Shown here: one piece after another, positions 11,856-18,146 of the stretch
How the letters are laid out: each line of letters begins with the position of its first letter
Numbering within the stretch: position 1 is the stretch's first letter
IMG/VR virus record: IMGVR_UViG_3300046519_000194
Coordinates: 1-20,025 of that record
Strand: one strand, 5' to 3'
Length of the DNA stretch: 20,025 nucleotides
Source of the DNA: a virus
Program-made: the position numbers and the translations under genes
The notes under the pieces: model-generated
Database searches by the model: none
Seen by the model: the letters and a program-made list of their open reading frames with translations, nothing else
What the model was told of the DNA's origin: nothing

Positions 11856-12239
11856 ATGGAAAACGTGATCGTTAGCGGCGCATGGAAGGGCCACCTCGGC
11901 CAAGGCCTTGCGCCAAGGGAGCTCCAATGCGTGCTTTCGGTTGCACAGGGAATGACCGCTAAAGAGATAGCCCGGCTGTTCGGTGTAACGCCTGGAACAA
12001 TTGGCAAGCGCATCGAGAACGCCATGTACAAGCTGGGCGTGCACCGCCGGGCCGCGCTGGTGGCCGAGGCCATGCGCCGGCAGATCATATCGCCCATGTG
12101 CTTCGTGCTGGCCGCTCTGATCGCCATGCATGCGGTGATCGACGACCAATCAATGCGCCGTGACCGCCGCGCGCCGGATCGCCGTACCGCCCAGGTGCGG
12201 GTGGTGCGCAAGGCAGAGAGCTTCGAATACCACGCTTGA
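11856..12239 (+). CDS. LuxR-type HTH protein with membrane segment and Arg-rich tail
   Basis: First gene of the rightward early operon, 127 residues. Residues of about 19-73 form a LuxR/GerE helix-turn-helix (LAPRELQCVLSVAQGMTAKE, IARLFGVTPGTIGKRIENAM, YKLGVHRRAALVAEA). A hydrophobic stretch at about 78-95 (ISPMCFVLAALIAMHAVI) could be a membrane helix. An arginine-rich tail follows (about 100-119, with MRRDRRAPDRRTAQ). No receiver or ligand domain is present. The ribosome site is weak (GAG about 10 bases upstream). It probably regulates phage or host genes. Its position and basic tail make an RNA-binding or antitermination role conceivable but unproven. Confidence 0.78.
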   Translation: MENVIVSGAWKGHLGQGLAPRELQCVLSVAQGMTAKEIARLFGVTPGTIGKRIENAMYKLGVHRRAALVAEAMRRQIISPMCFVLAALIAMHAVIDDQSMRRDRRAPDRRTAQVRVVRKAESFEYHA

Positions 12240-12243
12240 CGGT

Positions 12244-12263
12244 GTCGCTGCCGCCCCAGCGAC
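12244..12263 (+). promoter_or_regulatory. Intergenic RNA hairpin ahead of a ribosome site
   Basis: GTCGCTG pairs perfectly with CAGCGAC around a six-base loop, followed by AAGAAGGGAGG. It has no T-run, so it is not a terminator. Similar GC-rich hairpins precede ribosome sites in other gaps of this operon. Confidence 0.5.
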
Positions 12264-12285
12264 GAAGAAGGGAGGATGCAGCCAT

Positions 12286-12384
12286 GTGAACTTCAGCTAC
12301 CGGCCCCGCCACATGCGGCGCCGCTCAACGCGTGACATATGGCGGCATATCAAACGCGGAAGCCCGGGAGACCGGGCTTTTTAA
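12286..12384 (+). CDS. Possible 32-residue arginine-rich peptide overlapping a terminator
   Basis: A GTG start at 12286, preceded by GGGAGG (12270-12275), opens a frame of 32 residues that begins NFSYRPRHMRRRSTRDIWRH after the initiator and ends GSPGDRAF. It is strongly basic, with nine arginines. Its last eight codons run through the terminator at 12361-12382 and its TAA lies at the end of the T-run. This layout suits a leader peptide controlling read-through, or an RNA-binding peptide, but a chance frame cannot be excluded. Start codon and ribosome spacing are only fair. Confidence 0.35.
   Translation: MNFSYRPRHMRRRSTRDIWRHIKRGSPGDRAF
12361..12382 (+). terminator. Rho-independent terminator inside the rightward early operon
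   Basis: AGCCCGG (12361-12367) pairs perfectly with CCGGGCT (12372-12378) around GAGA, and T residues run from 12378 to 12382. It lies between the first gene and the rest of the arm, like lambda tL1, and implies that expression of genes such as xis and int needs read-through or another promoter. Confidence 0.85.
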
Positions 12385-12448
12385 TGCCTGTCGTTATTCG
12401 CCAGTTCCCTGCACCAGGGTGCTGACCAATGCCTACAGGGAGAAACAC

Positions 12449-12736
12449 ATGACCGCAGCCATGCACCACAGCGTCACCGCCCTTGAGGCGATGCGCACCC
12501 GCTTGAATACCTCAACCGTCGAACTCTTCTCCAAAACCGGGAGGCGCTCACCAGTGCAAAAGATCCGCTACCAGATCGTTGGCAAGGGCCCGGGCGCATA
12601 CCACATCAAAGAGTTGGCCACCGGCAAGACCGTGGGCTGGCGCAACACCTGGAAGGCTGCGAGCAACTTCGCCCAACAGATGGAATCGCGGGCCGACGCC
12701 CAGGCGTTAATCATCGGATCAGGGTTCGAATCGTGA
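12449..12736 (+). CDS. Hypothetical phage protein
   Basis: Function unknown; 95 residues starting MTAAMHHSVTALEAMRTRLN. The C-terminal half (IRYQIVGKGPGAYHIKELAT, then GKTVGWRNTWKAASNFAQQM) looks like a small alpha/beta fold in which a strand pair is followed by a helix. The start at 12449 has AGGGAG about eight bases upstream. The open frame extends back to 12332, but that part crosses the terminator and is not expected to be translated. Its stop overlaps the GTG of the RMF-like gene. Confidence 0.7.
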   Translation: MTAAMHHSVTALEAMRTRLNTSTVELFSKTGRRSPVQKIRYQIVGKGPGAYHIKELATGKTVGWRNTWKAASNFAQQMESRADAQALIIGSGFES

Positions 12737-12888
12737 GGTTTGGTGGCCCGCCGCCGGCGTACTACCTGGGCAAGACAAGCCGCTGCGAAGGTCATGGCCG
12801 TGAAGCAGTGCCGTATAGCCCGATCAGCATCCGCGGCGCCTGGTGGCTCGCCGGCTGGCATGACCGCGACATCGAGCTATCACGGTGA
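12733..12888 (+). CDS. RMF/CrpP-like small phage protein
   Basis: 51-residue protein starting at GTG 12733, which overlaps the preceding TGA (GTGA) and has AGGG about eight bases upstream. The pattern SRCEGHGREAVPYSPISIRG followed by AWWLAGWHDRD matches the small ribosome modulation factor-like family: a helix, a Pro-Tyr turn and a terminal aromatic GW motif. In this family the turn usually reads CPY; here it is VPY. Related short proteins are frequent in Pseudomonas phages. Ribosome binding is a family-based guess and is not shown by the sequence. Confidence 0.62.
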   Translation: MRFGGPPPAYYLGKTSRCEGHGREAVPYSPISIRGAWWLAGWHDRDIELSR

Positions 12889-12972
12889 GGCGCATCCAGA
12901 ACCGCGTCACGCAGCGCCGCCGGCAAACCTGGCTCGCAATACCAGCATCAGGAATAACGAAAGAGGTCACCC

Positions 12973-13293
12973 ATGGCGAAGTCACCCGCCCAGGCAGCGA
13001 AGGATTACCGCGCGCGCCAGAAGGAAAAGGCAGCAGCGCTGGGCATGAAGCGCATCGGCATTGATGTAGCCGCCGGCGTCGAGGCCGGCCTGGCCGAGAT
13101 CATGGCTGCTCACGGGTTCGAGCAGTTCGAAGAGCTGTTCCAAACCCTGGCCCTGAACCTGCTGGCCGCACCGCCCGACCTGGCCGCTTCAATGCTTCGC
13201 CGCCCTGACGCGTCATCATTTCAGATCAAACCAAAACACACGCGCCAGCTTCGCGAGTTCGTAGAGGCAGGAGGAATCGATGCCAGCCAGTAA
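12973..13293 (+). CDS. Hypothetical phage protein, basic N-terminus and helical core
   Basis: Function unknown; 106 residues starting MAKSPAQAAKDYRARQKEKA. The first 25 residues are basic and helical. A strand-helix stretch, MKRIGIDVAAGVEAGLAEIM, followed by AAHGFEQFEELFQTLALNLL could be a ribbon-helix-helix-like DNA-binding unit, although this is only a visual impression. AGAGG lies about seven bases before the ATG. The 3' end overlaps the LexA-like gene by 14 bases, suggesting coupling between the two. Confidence 0.75.
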   Translation: MAKSPAQAAKDYRARQKEKAAALGMKRIGIDVAAGVEAGLAEIMAAHGFEQFEELFQTLALNLLAAPPDLAASMLRRPDASSFQIKPKHTRQLREFVEAGGIDASQ

Positions 13294-13507
13294 AAAGCCC
13301 AGCAAGGGCCAGCTCGAAACGCTCGAGCACATCCGCAAATACATCGAGGCGCACGGCTACTCGCCGACCATAGCTGAACTCGCTGTGGCCGGCGGCGTAG
13401 CGCAGAACTGCATCGCCGAACGCATGGGCGCCCTGGTCAAGCACAAGCTGATCACCAAGACGCCAGGCATCGCCCGCAGCATTCGCATAGCCCCACTGTC
13501 CGTTTAG
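13280..13507 (+). CDS. Stand-alone LexA DNA-binding domain protein
   Basis: 75-residue protein matching only the N-terminal winged helix of LexA: KGQLETLEHIRKYIEAHGYS (about residues 9-28), PTIAELAVAGGVAQNCIAER (about 29-48), then the wing MGALVKHKLITKTPGIARSI. There is no S24 peptidase domain, so it cannot self-cleave. AGGAGG precedes the ATG by about five bases. It may bind LexA-type sites and keep them shut when host LexA is destroyed, or regulate phage sites of another sequence. The recognition helix differs from that of E. coli LexA (FRSPNAAEEH), so its target is open. Confidence 0.83.
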   Translation: MPASKKPSKGQLETLEHIRKYIEAHGYSPTIAELAVAGGVAQNCIAERMGALVKHKLITKTPGIARSIRIAPLSV

Positions 13508-13556
13508 TTACACATCTCCGGGCGGTAAAGCCCAAATGTCCAACATAACTCACACA

Positions 13557-13576
13557 GCCACCCGGTGATGGGCGGC
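13557..13576 (+). promoter_or_regulatory. Intergenic RNA hairpin ahead of a ribosome site
   Basis: GCC-A-CCC (13557-13563) can pair with GGG-C-GGC (13570-13576) with one mismatch. The ribosome site GGAG follows 9 bases later. It is a weaker member of the set of hairpins found in gaps of this operon. Confidence 0.3.
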
Positions 13577-13595
13577 GTCTGCAATGGAGATTGCC

Positions 13596-13922
13596 ATGCA
13601 CACCCGAGAAGAATGGCTCGTCGATCGCCAGGACTACATGATTTGCGTCGAGCGCGACGGCGATTCCTTTGAGATCGCCAGCCTTGGCGCCATGGATCAC
13701 AACGGCATCAAGCCCGTAATCGGCGATGAGACCTGGTCGAACGCCTACCTGATGCGCTCGGCTCCACAGTTGCTGGCCGCGCTCGAAGAAATGCTCGGCA
13801 AGGCCTACAAGCAGAACTGGAACGACCAGTACCCAAAATTGGTGGAGCAGGCCAAAAAGGTGATCAAGCTGGCCAAGGCCGGCTATCCGAGCGTGTGCGA
13901 TGGTGATGAGGTGCTGATATGA
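13596..13922 (+). CDS. Hypothetical phage protein
   Basis: Function unknown; 108 residues from the ATG at 13596, starting MHTREEWLVDRQDYMICVER. GGAGA ends five bases before this ATG and favours it over the in-frame ATG at 13584. The segment NAYLMRSAPQLLAALEEMLG (about residues 49-68) is a motif common in small phage proteins of this type. A basic helix, LVEQAKKVIKLAKAG, follows. The stop overlaps the next start by ATGA. Confidence 0.75.
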   Translation: MHTREEWLVDRQDYMICVERDGDSFEIASLGAMDHNGIKPVIGDETWSNAYLMRSAPQLLAALEEMLGKAYKQNWNDQYPKLVEQAKKVIKLAKAGYPSVCDGDEVLI

Positions 13923-14215
13923 CCCACAAGTGCTATCGACGTGACCCAAACGTGAAAGCGATCACCGACCTTGTGAGCGATGAGCAAATGCAGGCCGTTT
14001 TCGACGGTACGAACTTCGGCCACACCGACTTCCGGGGCCTGCTCGCCCAAGGCTGCATCAAGGCCTTGGCCGGCTGGCATCAGGGTCACACTCTGACAAC
14101 CATCCTCGACGAGCTACGCCTGATCAGCTGGAACAGGCAGGCCGGGAAGATCAAAGTCACGGCCAAGGGTCGGCACTATATCTGGCTCGCCTTCAAAGGC
14201 CGTCCGGGCGTCTGA
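13919..14215 (+). CDS. Hypothetical phage protein
   Basis: Function unknown; 98 residues starting MTHKCYRRDPNVKAITDLVS. The C-terminal part, TTILDELRLISWNRQAGKIK followed by VTAKGRHYIWLAFKGRPG, has the look of a small winged-helix or similar alpha/beta domain. Its first ATG overlaps the upstream stop (ATGA), indicating coupled translation. It is followed by a convergent small gene on the other strand, ending 60 bases away. Confidence 0.75.
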   Translation: MTHKCYRRDPNVKAITDLVSDEQMQAVFDGTNFGHTDFRGLLAQGCIKALAGWHQGHTLTTILDELRLISWNRQAGKIKVTAKGRHYIWLAFKGRPGV

Positions 14216-14275
14216 TCCCGTCACCCTCCCCCTACCTTCACCTATAACGCTGAACGCCTCGGCAGGCGGGCGGCC

Positions 14276-14464
14276 TTATCTGAGCGCGCGCACTTCACCT
14301 GCCGCCTCATCAGCAGAAGCCTGCGCCGCTGAAGCAGCAGAGTAAGCGTCATCAGCCGCATACCAAGCCTCGTAGGCCCAATAAGCAGCTGTAGCAGCGA
14401 CAAACAGCGTCAACACGTTGGTTACTACCAACACCTTGAGCAGCACTTTCACATCTGAGCTCAA
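14276..14464 (-). CDS. Small membrane protein on the opposite strand
   Basis: Probable 62-residue membrane protein inside an otherwise rightward operon. From a TTG at 14464, with GGAGG about five bases upstream, it reads SSDVKVLLKVLVVTNVLTLF after the initiator. A membrane helix (about residues 9-28) is followed by an Ala/Asp/Tyr-rich helix (AYEAWYAADDAYSAASAAQA) and the tail EAAGEVRALR. The good ribosome site and clear helix support it; the unusual start codon and orientation lower confidence. An in-frame GTG at 14452 is an alternative start. It may be a moron gene with its own promoter. Confidence 0.5.
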   Translation of the reverse strand: MSSDVKVLLKVLVVTNVLTLFVAATAAYWAYEAWYAADDAYSAASAAQASADEAAGEVRALR

Positions 14465-14524
14465 ACCACCCTCCTTGGCCGTCGGCCATAAATTCGTTCG
14501 CAATATACCCGGCGAGGATGCCCT

Positions 14525-16354
14525 ATGTCCGTTCACCAGAAAAAACACCCTCTCGACTTTAAAACCCAGTATGGCCTTGGCTTCGACCCGATTGACGATG
14601 AGATCGTGGTGGATTTTTTCTGTGGCGGGGGCGGCGCCGGTACCGGCCTGGAAATGGGCCTGGGCCGCGCAGTGACGGTGGCCAAGAACCACAACCCGGC
14701 GGCGATCAGCATGCACACCGCCAACCACCCCGCGGCGCGCCACTTCACCACTGATGTATTCGATGGAGACCCCGACGAGGAATGCGGCGGGCGCGCCGTC
14801 GGCTGGTTTCACATGAGCCCCGACTGCACCCACCACAGCCAGGCGGCCGGAGGGCAGCCGCGCAAGCGCGAGATCCGCAACTTGTCATGGATCGGCCTAA
14901 AGTGGGCCGGCAAGAAGCGGCCCCGCGTCATCAGCCTGGAGAACGTGAAGCAGATACTGCAGTGGGGCCCGCTGATCGCCAAGCGCGACAAGGCCACCGG
15001 GCGAGTGATGAAACTGGATGGCCAAGTCGCGGCCCCAGGCGAGGTTGTGCCCGTGCACCAGCAGTTCCTGGTGCCGAATCCCAAACGCCGCGGCACCACT
15101 TGGCGCCGGTTCATCGCGCTGCTGGAAGGCATGGGCTACGCCGTCGAATGGCGTGTGATCAAGGCGTGCGACTTCGGCGCGCCCACCAGCCGCGAGCGGC
15201 TGTTCATGATCGCCCGGTGCGACGGTCAACCCATCGTGTGGCCAGAGGCAACCCATGCGCGACAACCCGCCAAGGGCCAGCAGAAGTGGCGCACAGCCGC
15301 CGACTGCATCGATTGGTCGGTGCCGAGCAAAAGCATCTTCGGCCGTAAGAAGGACCTGGCGCCAGCCACGCTGCGCCGGGTCGCAAAGGGCATGAAAAAG
15401 TTCGTCATCGACAGCGCCAGCCCTTTCATCGTGCCGATCGCGAACTGGTCCGGCACCCTAGCTCAGTCTGCCCATGAGCCGCTGCGCACCGTGACGGCCT
15501 GGCCCCGGGGCGGATCTTTCGCCATGGCGAGCCCTATCATCGCGCCAGCCACCCATCAGGGCAGCGACCGGGTCAACGATCCACGCGAACCGCTGCCTAC
15601 AGTGACGTGCGCCAACCGCGGCGAGCTGACGCTGATCAGCCCTACCCTGATCCAGACCGGTTATGGCGAGCGCGAAGGCCAGCAGCCCCGCGTGCCGGGT
15701 CTCGATCAGCCGCTTGGCACCGTCGTCGCAGGCGGCACCAAGCACGCTTTGGTCACCGCATTCATGGCCCAGATGAATGGAGGCTTCAACACCACCGATG
15801 CCAAGCCGCTGAACGAGCCCATGACCACGGTCACCAACACGGGCAGCCAGCAGCAGCTGGTGAGCGCCAGCCTGGCCACGCTGCGCAAGCACTGCATCGG
15901 GCGCGCAATGGATGAACCGGTGCCGACGATGACCGCCGGCGCCGAACACCATGCCCTGGTCGAATACACGCTGTCGCCCGAGCATGAAGAAGGCGCCCTG
16001 CGCGTTGCTGCGTTCCTGATCAGCTACTACGGCACCGAGAACATGAGCGGTTGCGAGCAGCCGGCGCCGACCATCACCACCAAGGACCGCCTGGGCCTGG
16101 TAACCGTGATCGTCAAAGGCACCCCGTACGTGATCGTCGACATCTGCCTGCGGATGCTGCAGCCGCATGAGCTGTACCGGGCCCAAGGCTTCCCCGCCGA
16201 CTACATCATCGACAAGGGAGCTGACGGGCGAAAGTTCACGAAGACCGAGCAGGTGCACATGTGCGGCAACAGCGTCAGCCCGCCGCCGATGGCAGCGCTG
16301 GCCCGAGCGAATGATCCGTGGCGCGTGGCCGCGCGTGAGGCGGTGGCCGCATGA
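14525..16354 (+). CDS. C5-cytosine DNA methyltransferase with repeat-rich target region
   Basis: Predicted DNA cytosine-5 methyltransferase, 609 residues, probably protecting phage DNA from host restriction. Motif I is VVDFFCGGGGAGTG (about residues 28-40). The catalytic Cys is C101, in SPDCTHHSQ, where PDC replaces the usual PC pair. ENV is at about 139-141, the motif VIII-like FGAPTSRERLF at about 217-227, and the C-terminal GNSVSPP at about 581-587. The long target-recognition region holds six EPLPTVT-like repeats (about 318, 355, 395, 431, 464 and 512). Start at 14525 follows GAGG by about eight bases. No partner restriction enzyme is visible, so it is a solitary methylase. Confidence 0.93.
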   Translation: MSVHQKKHPLDFKTQYGLGFDPIDDEIVVDFFCGGGGAGTGLEMGLGRAVTVAKNHNPAAISMHTANHPAARHFTTDVFDGDPDEECGGRAVGWFHMSPDCTHHSQAAGGQPRKREIRNLSWIGLKWAGKKRPRVISLENVKQILQWGPLIAKRDKATGRVMKLDGQVAAPGEVVPVHQQFLVPNPKRRGTTWRRFIALLEGMGYAVEWRVIKACDFGAPTSRERLFMIARCDGQPIVWPEATHARQPAKGQQKWRTAADCIDWSVPSKSIFGRKKDLAPATLRRVAKGMKKFVIDSASPFIVPIANWSGTLAQSAHEPLRTVTAWPRGGSFAMASPIIAPATHQGSDRVNDPREPLPTVTCANRGELTLISPTLIQTGYGEREGQQPRVPGLDQPLGTVVAGGTKHALVTAFMAQMNGGFNTTDAKPLNEPMTTVTNTGSQQQLVSASLATLRKHCIGRAMDEPVPTMTAGAEHHALVEYTLSPEHEEGALRVAAFLISYYGTENMSGCEQPAPTITTKDRLGLVTVIVKGTPYVIVDICLRMLQPHELYRAQGFPADYIIDKGADGRKFTKTEQVHMCGNSVSPPPMAALARANDPWRVAAREAVAA

Positions 16355-16518
16355 CCGCGCTGCGCCGCACGGCTAAGCCCAGGGTCATGCAAATGCCCGC
16401 GCTCTGCCACGACGGCCGCTGCGATGAATGCGGCGGCTATCGATCCCACGGAAACCACCGAGCCTGCTCCAAGAAGCGCCAGGCCAGGTATGCACAAGCG
16501 AGGAAGGGAAATGAGTGA
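16351..16518 (+). CDS. Small Cys-rich zinc-binding-like protein
   Basis: 55-residue protein starting MTALRRTAKPRVMQMPALCH. The arrangement C-x4-C-x2-C-x10-C with several histidines (CHDGRCDECGGYRSHGNHRAC) could bind one zinc, and the tail is very basic (SKKRQARYAQARKGNE). The ATG overlaps the methyltransferase stop (ATGA) and its own stop overlaps the next start by eight bases, so it fits exactly in the operon. Nucleic-acid binding is plausible but unproven. Confidence 0.7.
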   Translation: MTALRRTAKPRVMQMPALCHDGRCDECGGYRSHGNHRACSKKRQARYAQARKGNE

Positions 16519-16915
16519 AGTGAAGCGATACTACGCCGAAGCCGTGAACGAGCACGCCCTTGGCGCCTTCGTATCATCCAAAGACTACGACGCCCTCGCC
16601 GCCCAGCGCGATGAAGCCGTAGCCGCCCACGAAGCGCTAGGCAAGGTATACAACTTCACGCAGTTGGGGTTTGGGAAAATGATGGCCCAGCGCGATGAAG
16701 GGTTGGCGCGGGAGGCGGAGTTGCGGGAGCGGTTGGCAGCTGAAACGGGCTACTACCGGTCAACTTTGCGCAATGTCTTAAAAGATATACGCGATGACAT
16801 TGCGCGCGGTGGGCTTGCGCCATCTTGGAGTGGAGTGGCGGAAACAATTTCAATCGCACTCAATACCGCCGGCACAGACAGCCCCGGCTGCGCGGATGGG
16901 GAGAAGGCACCATGA
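16511..16915 (+). CDS. Coiled-coil phage protein
   Basis: Function unknown; 134 residues from the ATG at 16511, starting MSEVKRYYAEAVNEHALGAF. The segment VSSKDYDALAAQRDEAVAAH is a common opening of phage proteins in which a short folded N-terminus feeds into a coiled coil (about residues 22-80). The C-terminal part, LRNVLKDIRDDIARG, is also helical. AGGAAGGGAA precedes the start. The open frame begins at 16424, but the upstream part is a shadow of the Cys-rich gene. The stop overlaps the next start by ATGA. Confidence 0.77.
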   Translation: MSEVKRYYAEAVNEHALGAFVSSKDYDALAAQRDEAVAAHEALGKVYNFTQLGFGKMMAQRDEGLAREAELRERLAAETGYYRSTLRNVLKDIRDDIARGGLAPSWSGVAETISIALNTAGTDSPGCADGEKAP

Positions 16916-17010
16916 CCACCTTCCTCATCTGCTGGACCATCCTCGGTTGTGCAGTCGCCAGCCCCCTGGGCCGGATGATCAAGACTGCCGACGTGGCGGG
17001 AAAATCTTAA
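16912..17010 (+). CDS. 32-residue membrane peptide
   Basis: Short gene starting MTTFLICWTILGCAVASPLG and ending DVAGKS. One hydrophobic helix covers about residues 3-19, followed by a short basic tail. The ATG overlaps the upstream stop (ATGA), which is the main argument that it is translated. Function unknown; single-span peptides of this kind are frequent in phage early operons. Confidence 0.6.
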   Translation: MTTFLICWTILGCAVASPLGRMIKTADVAGKS

Positions 17011-17070
17011 CCGCGCCACGAAAATCTTCATTCCCGGGCAGTTCGCCCATTTTTCTTTAACCGACAGTCA

Positions 17071-17084
17071 GCCGCTGTAGCGGT
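17071..17084 (+). promoter_or_regulatory. Intergenic RNA hairpin ahead of a ribosome site
   Basis: GCCGC (17071-17075) pairs with GCGGT (17080-17084, one G-U) around TGTA. The ribosome site GGAG starts six bases later at 17090. It belongs to the set of hairpins in gaps of this operon. Confidence 0.35.
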
Positions 17085-17101
17085 GTGGCGGAGCTATGCC
17101 C

Positions 17102-17749
17102 ATGAGCAATCAAATCAAGGAGCGGCCGATCCTGTTCTCGGCGCCGATGGTGCGGGCCATCCTGGAAGGTCGGAAGACGGTCACCCGGCGCGAGGTGAAG
17201 AAAAAAGCAGCGCTGGATTGCCTGGCAGCTGGTTTCGAGCCCGCGTTTTTGGCACTGCCCGGCAACTCGGACCTTTGCCCCTACGGACAACCAGGCGACC
17301 GGCTGTGGGTGCGCGAGACAACCGAAGCAGACCACGATACGTGTGGCGTGGCTGTCCTCTCTCGATACGCCGTCGATAAAGAACCGGTGCTGTACTCAAG
17401 AAGCGAAGATCCAGAGTACGACGGCACTGTGGCCCATTGGGATTACCCGCGCCAGTCCCGGCCGAGCATCCACATGCCGCGCTGGGCCTGCCGGATACTG
17501 CTGGAGATCACCGCTGTGCGGGTGGAGCGACTGCAGTCCATCAGCGATGTGCAGGCCATGGCCGAAGGTGTGCGGCTCTACGCCGATCATGCGGCGCTCG
17601 GTGACTGGTATCACGTCGACGGCAAGGCGACCTACAGCGCTGATCCCCGCAAATCGTTCGAACTGCTGTGGTCGTCGATCAACGGTCCGGCTACCTGGGA
17701 CGCCAACCCCTGGGTGTGGGTGGTCGAGTTCAAGCGGGTGACGCCATGA
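17102..17749 (+). CDS. ASCH/PUA-like phage protein
   Basis: Predicted RNA-binding-type protein of the ASCH superfamily, 215 residues. The N-terminus KERPILFSAPMVRAILEGRK, followed by TVTRR (about residues 26-30), is the usual signature. CPYGQPGDRLWVRETTE (about 59-75), PSIHMPRWACRILLEI (about 120-135) and the closing WDANPWVWVVEFKRV (about 199-213) complete the beta barrel. Start at 17102 is favoured over the in-frame ATG at 17096 because GGAG lies at 17090-17093. The stop overlaps the next start by ATGA. Its ligand and cellular role are unknown. Confidence 0.85.
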   Translation: MSNQIKERPILFSAPMVRAILEGRKTVTRREVKKKAALDCLAAGFEPAFLALPGNSDLCPYGQPGDRLWVRETTEADHDTCGVAVLSRYAVDKEPVLYSRSEDPEYDGTVAHWDYPRQSRPSIHMPRWACRILLEITAVRVERLQSISDVQAMAEGVRLYADHAALGDWYHVDGKATYSADPRKSFELLWSSINGPATWDANPWVWVVEFKRVTP

Positions 17750-17901
17750 CTGCCCGCGAACGCTTCGAACAGGCCTACGCCGAAGACAACGAAATGACCG
17801 CGGCTCAGGTGCTGGCGCAACGGCTGAGCAATGGCAGCTACCGGCTGCCAAAGATGGCCAGCGCCTGGCACTGGTGGCAGCGTGGGCAGGAGGCGGCATG
17901 A
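17746..17901 (+). CDS. Small phage protein with WHWWQRGQEAA ending
   Basis: 51-residue protein starting MTARERFEQAYAEDNEMTAA. The pattern of an acidic N-terminal helix, a short variable loop and a C-terminal Trp-rich helix (ASAWHWWQRGQEAA) is common in phage early proteins and resembles parts of the genes at 4318-4599 and 7089-7340. Both ends overlap neighbours by ATGA. Function unknown. Confidence 0.75.
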   Translation: MTARERFEQAYAEDNEMTAAQVLAQRLSNGSYRLPKMASAWHWWQRGQEAA

Positions 17902-18095
17902 AGATCATCTACCGGATTAATCGGCTCCTGCGAATCCCCGGCCTACCGATAGCCCGCCTCACCATTGGCGGCGAGACCTGCACGCTTCGCAACGACGGCT
18001 GGGTCATCATATCGGACGGCAAGAGCAAAGACGCCCTGCCCATCAGCTTTTGCTCCCAGCGCATAGTCGACGCCTTCACTAAAGAACTGGCTTAA
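17898..18095 (+). CDS. Small hypothetical phage protein
   Basis: Function unknown; 65 residues from the ATG at 17898, starting MKIIYRINRLLRIPGLPIAR. It looks mostly beta-structured (ARLTIGGETCTLRNDGWVII) with a C-terminal helix, SQRIVDAFTKELA. AGGAGG lies five bases before the ATG, and the start overlaps the upstream stop (ATGA). The frame begins earlier at 17874, but the ribosome site indicates the shorter product. Confidence 0.73.
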   Translation: MKIIYRINRLLRIPGLPIARLTIGGETCTLRNDGWVIISDGKSKDALPISFCSQRIVDAFTKELA

Positions 18096-18114
18096 CCACC
18101 CTACTTCAACTTGA

Positions 18115-18135
18115 GCCTGCCGGCGACCGGCGGGC
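18115..18135 (+). promoter_or_regulatory. Strong RNA hairpin abutting a ribosome site
   Basis: GCCTGCCGG (18115-18123) pairs with CCGGCGGGC (18127-18135) over nine bases with one T-G pair and a CGA loop. GGAG follows directly at 18136. With no T-run it is unlikely to terminate transcription and could modulate translation of the next gene or stabilise a processed mRNA 5' end. Confidence 0.5.
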
Positions 18136-18146
18136 GGAGCATTGCC

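Noticed and set aside
15458-16258. Minus-strand open frame of 266 residues
   Set aside because: Antisense to the methyltransferase target region and C-terminal motifs; composition rich in Gly, Ala, His and Arg with no recognisable fold.
17036-17054. Terminator-like GGGC/GCCC hairpin with T-run before the ASCH-like gene
   Set aside because: Only four base pairs in the stem; not enough to support a terminator.
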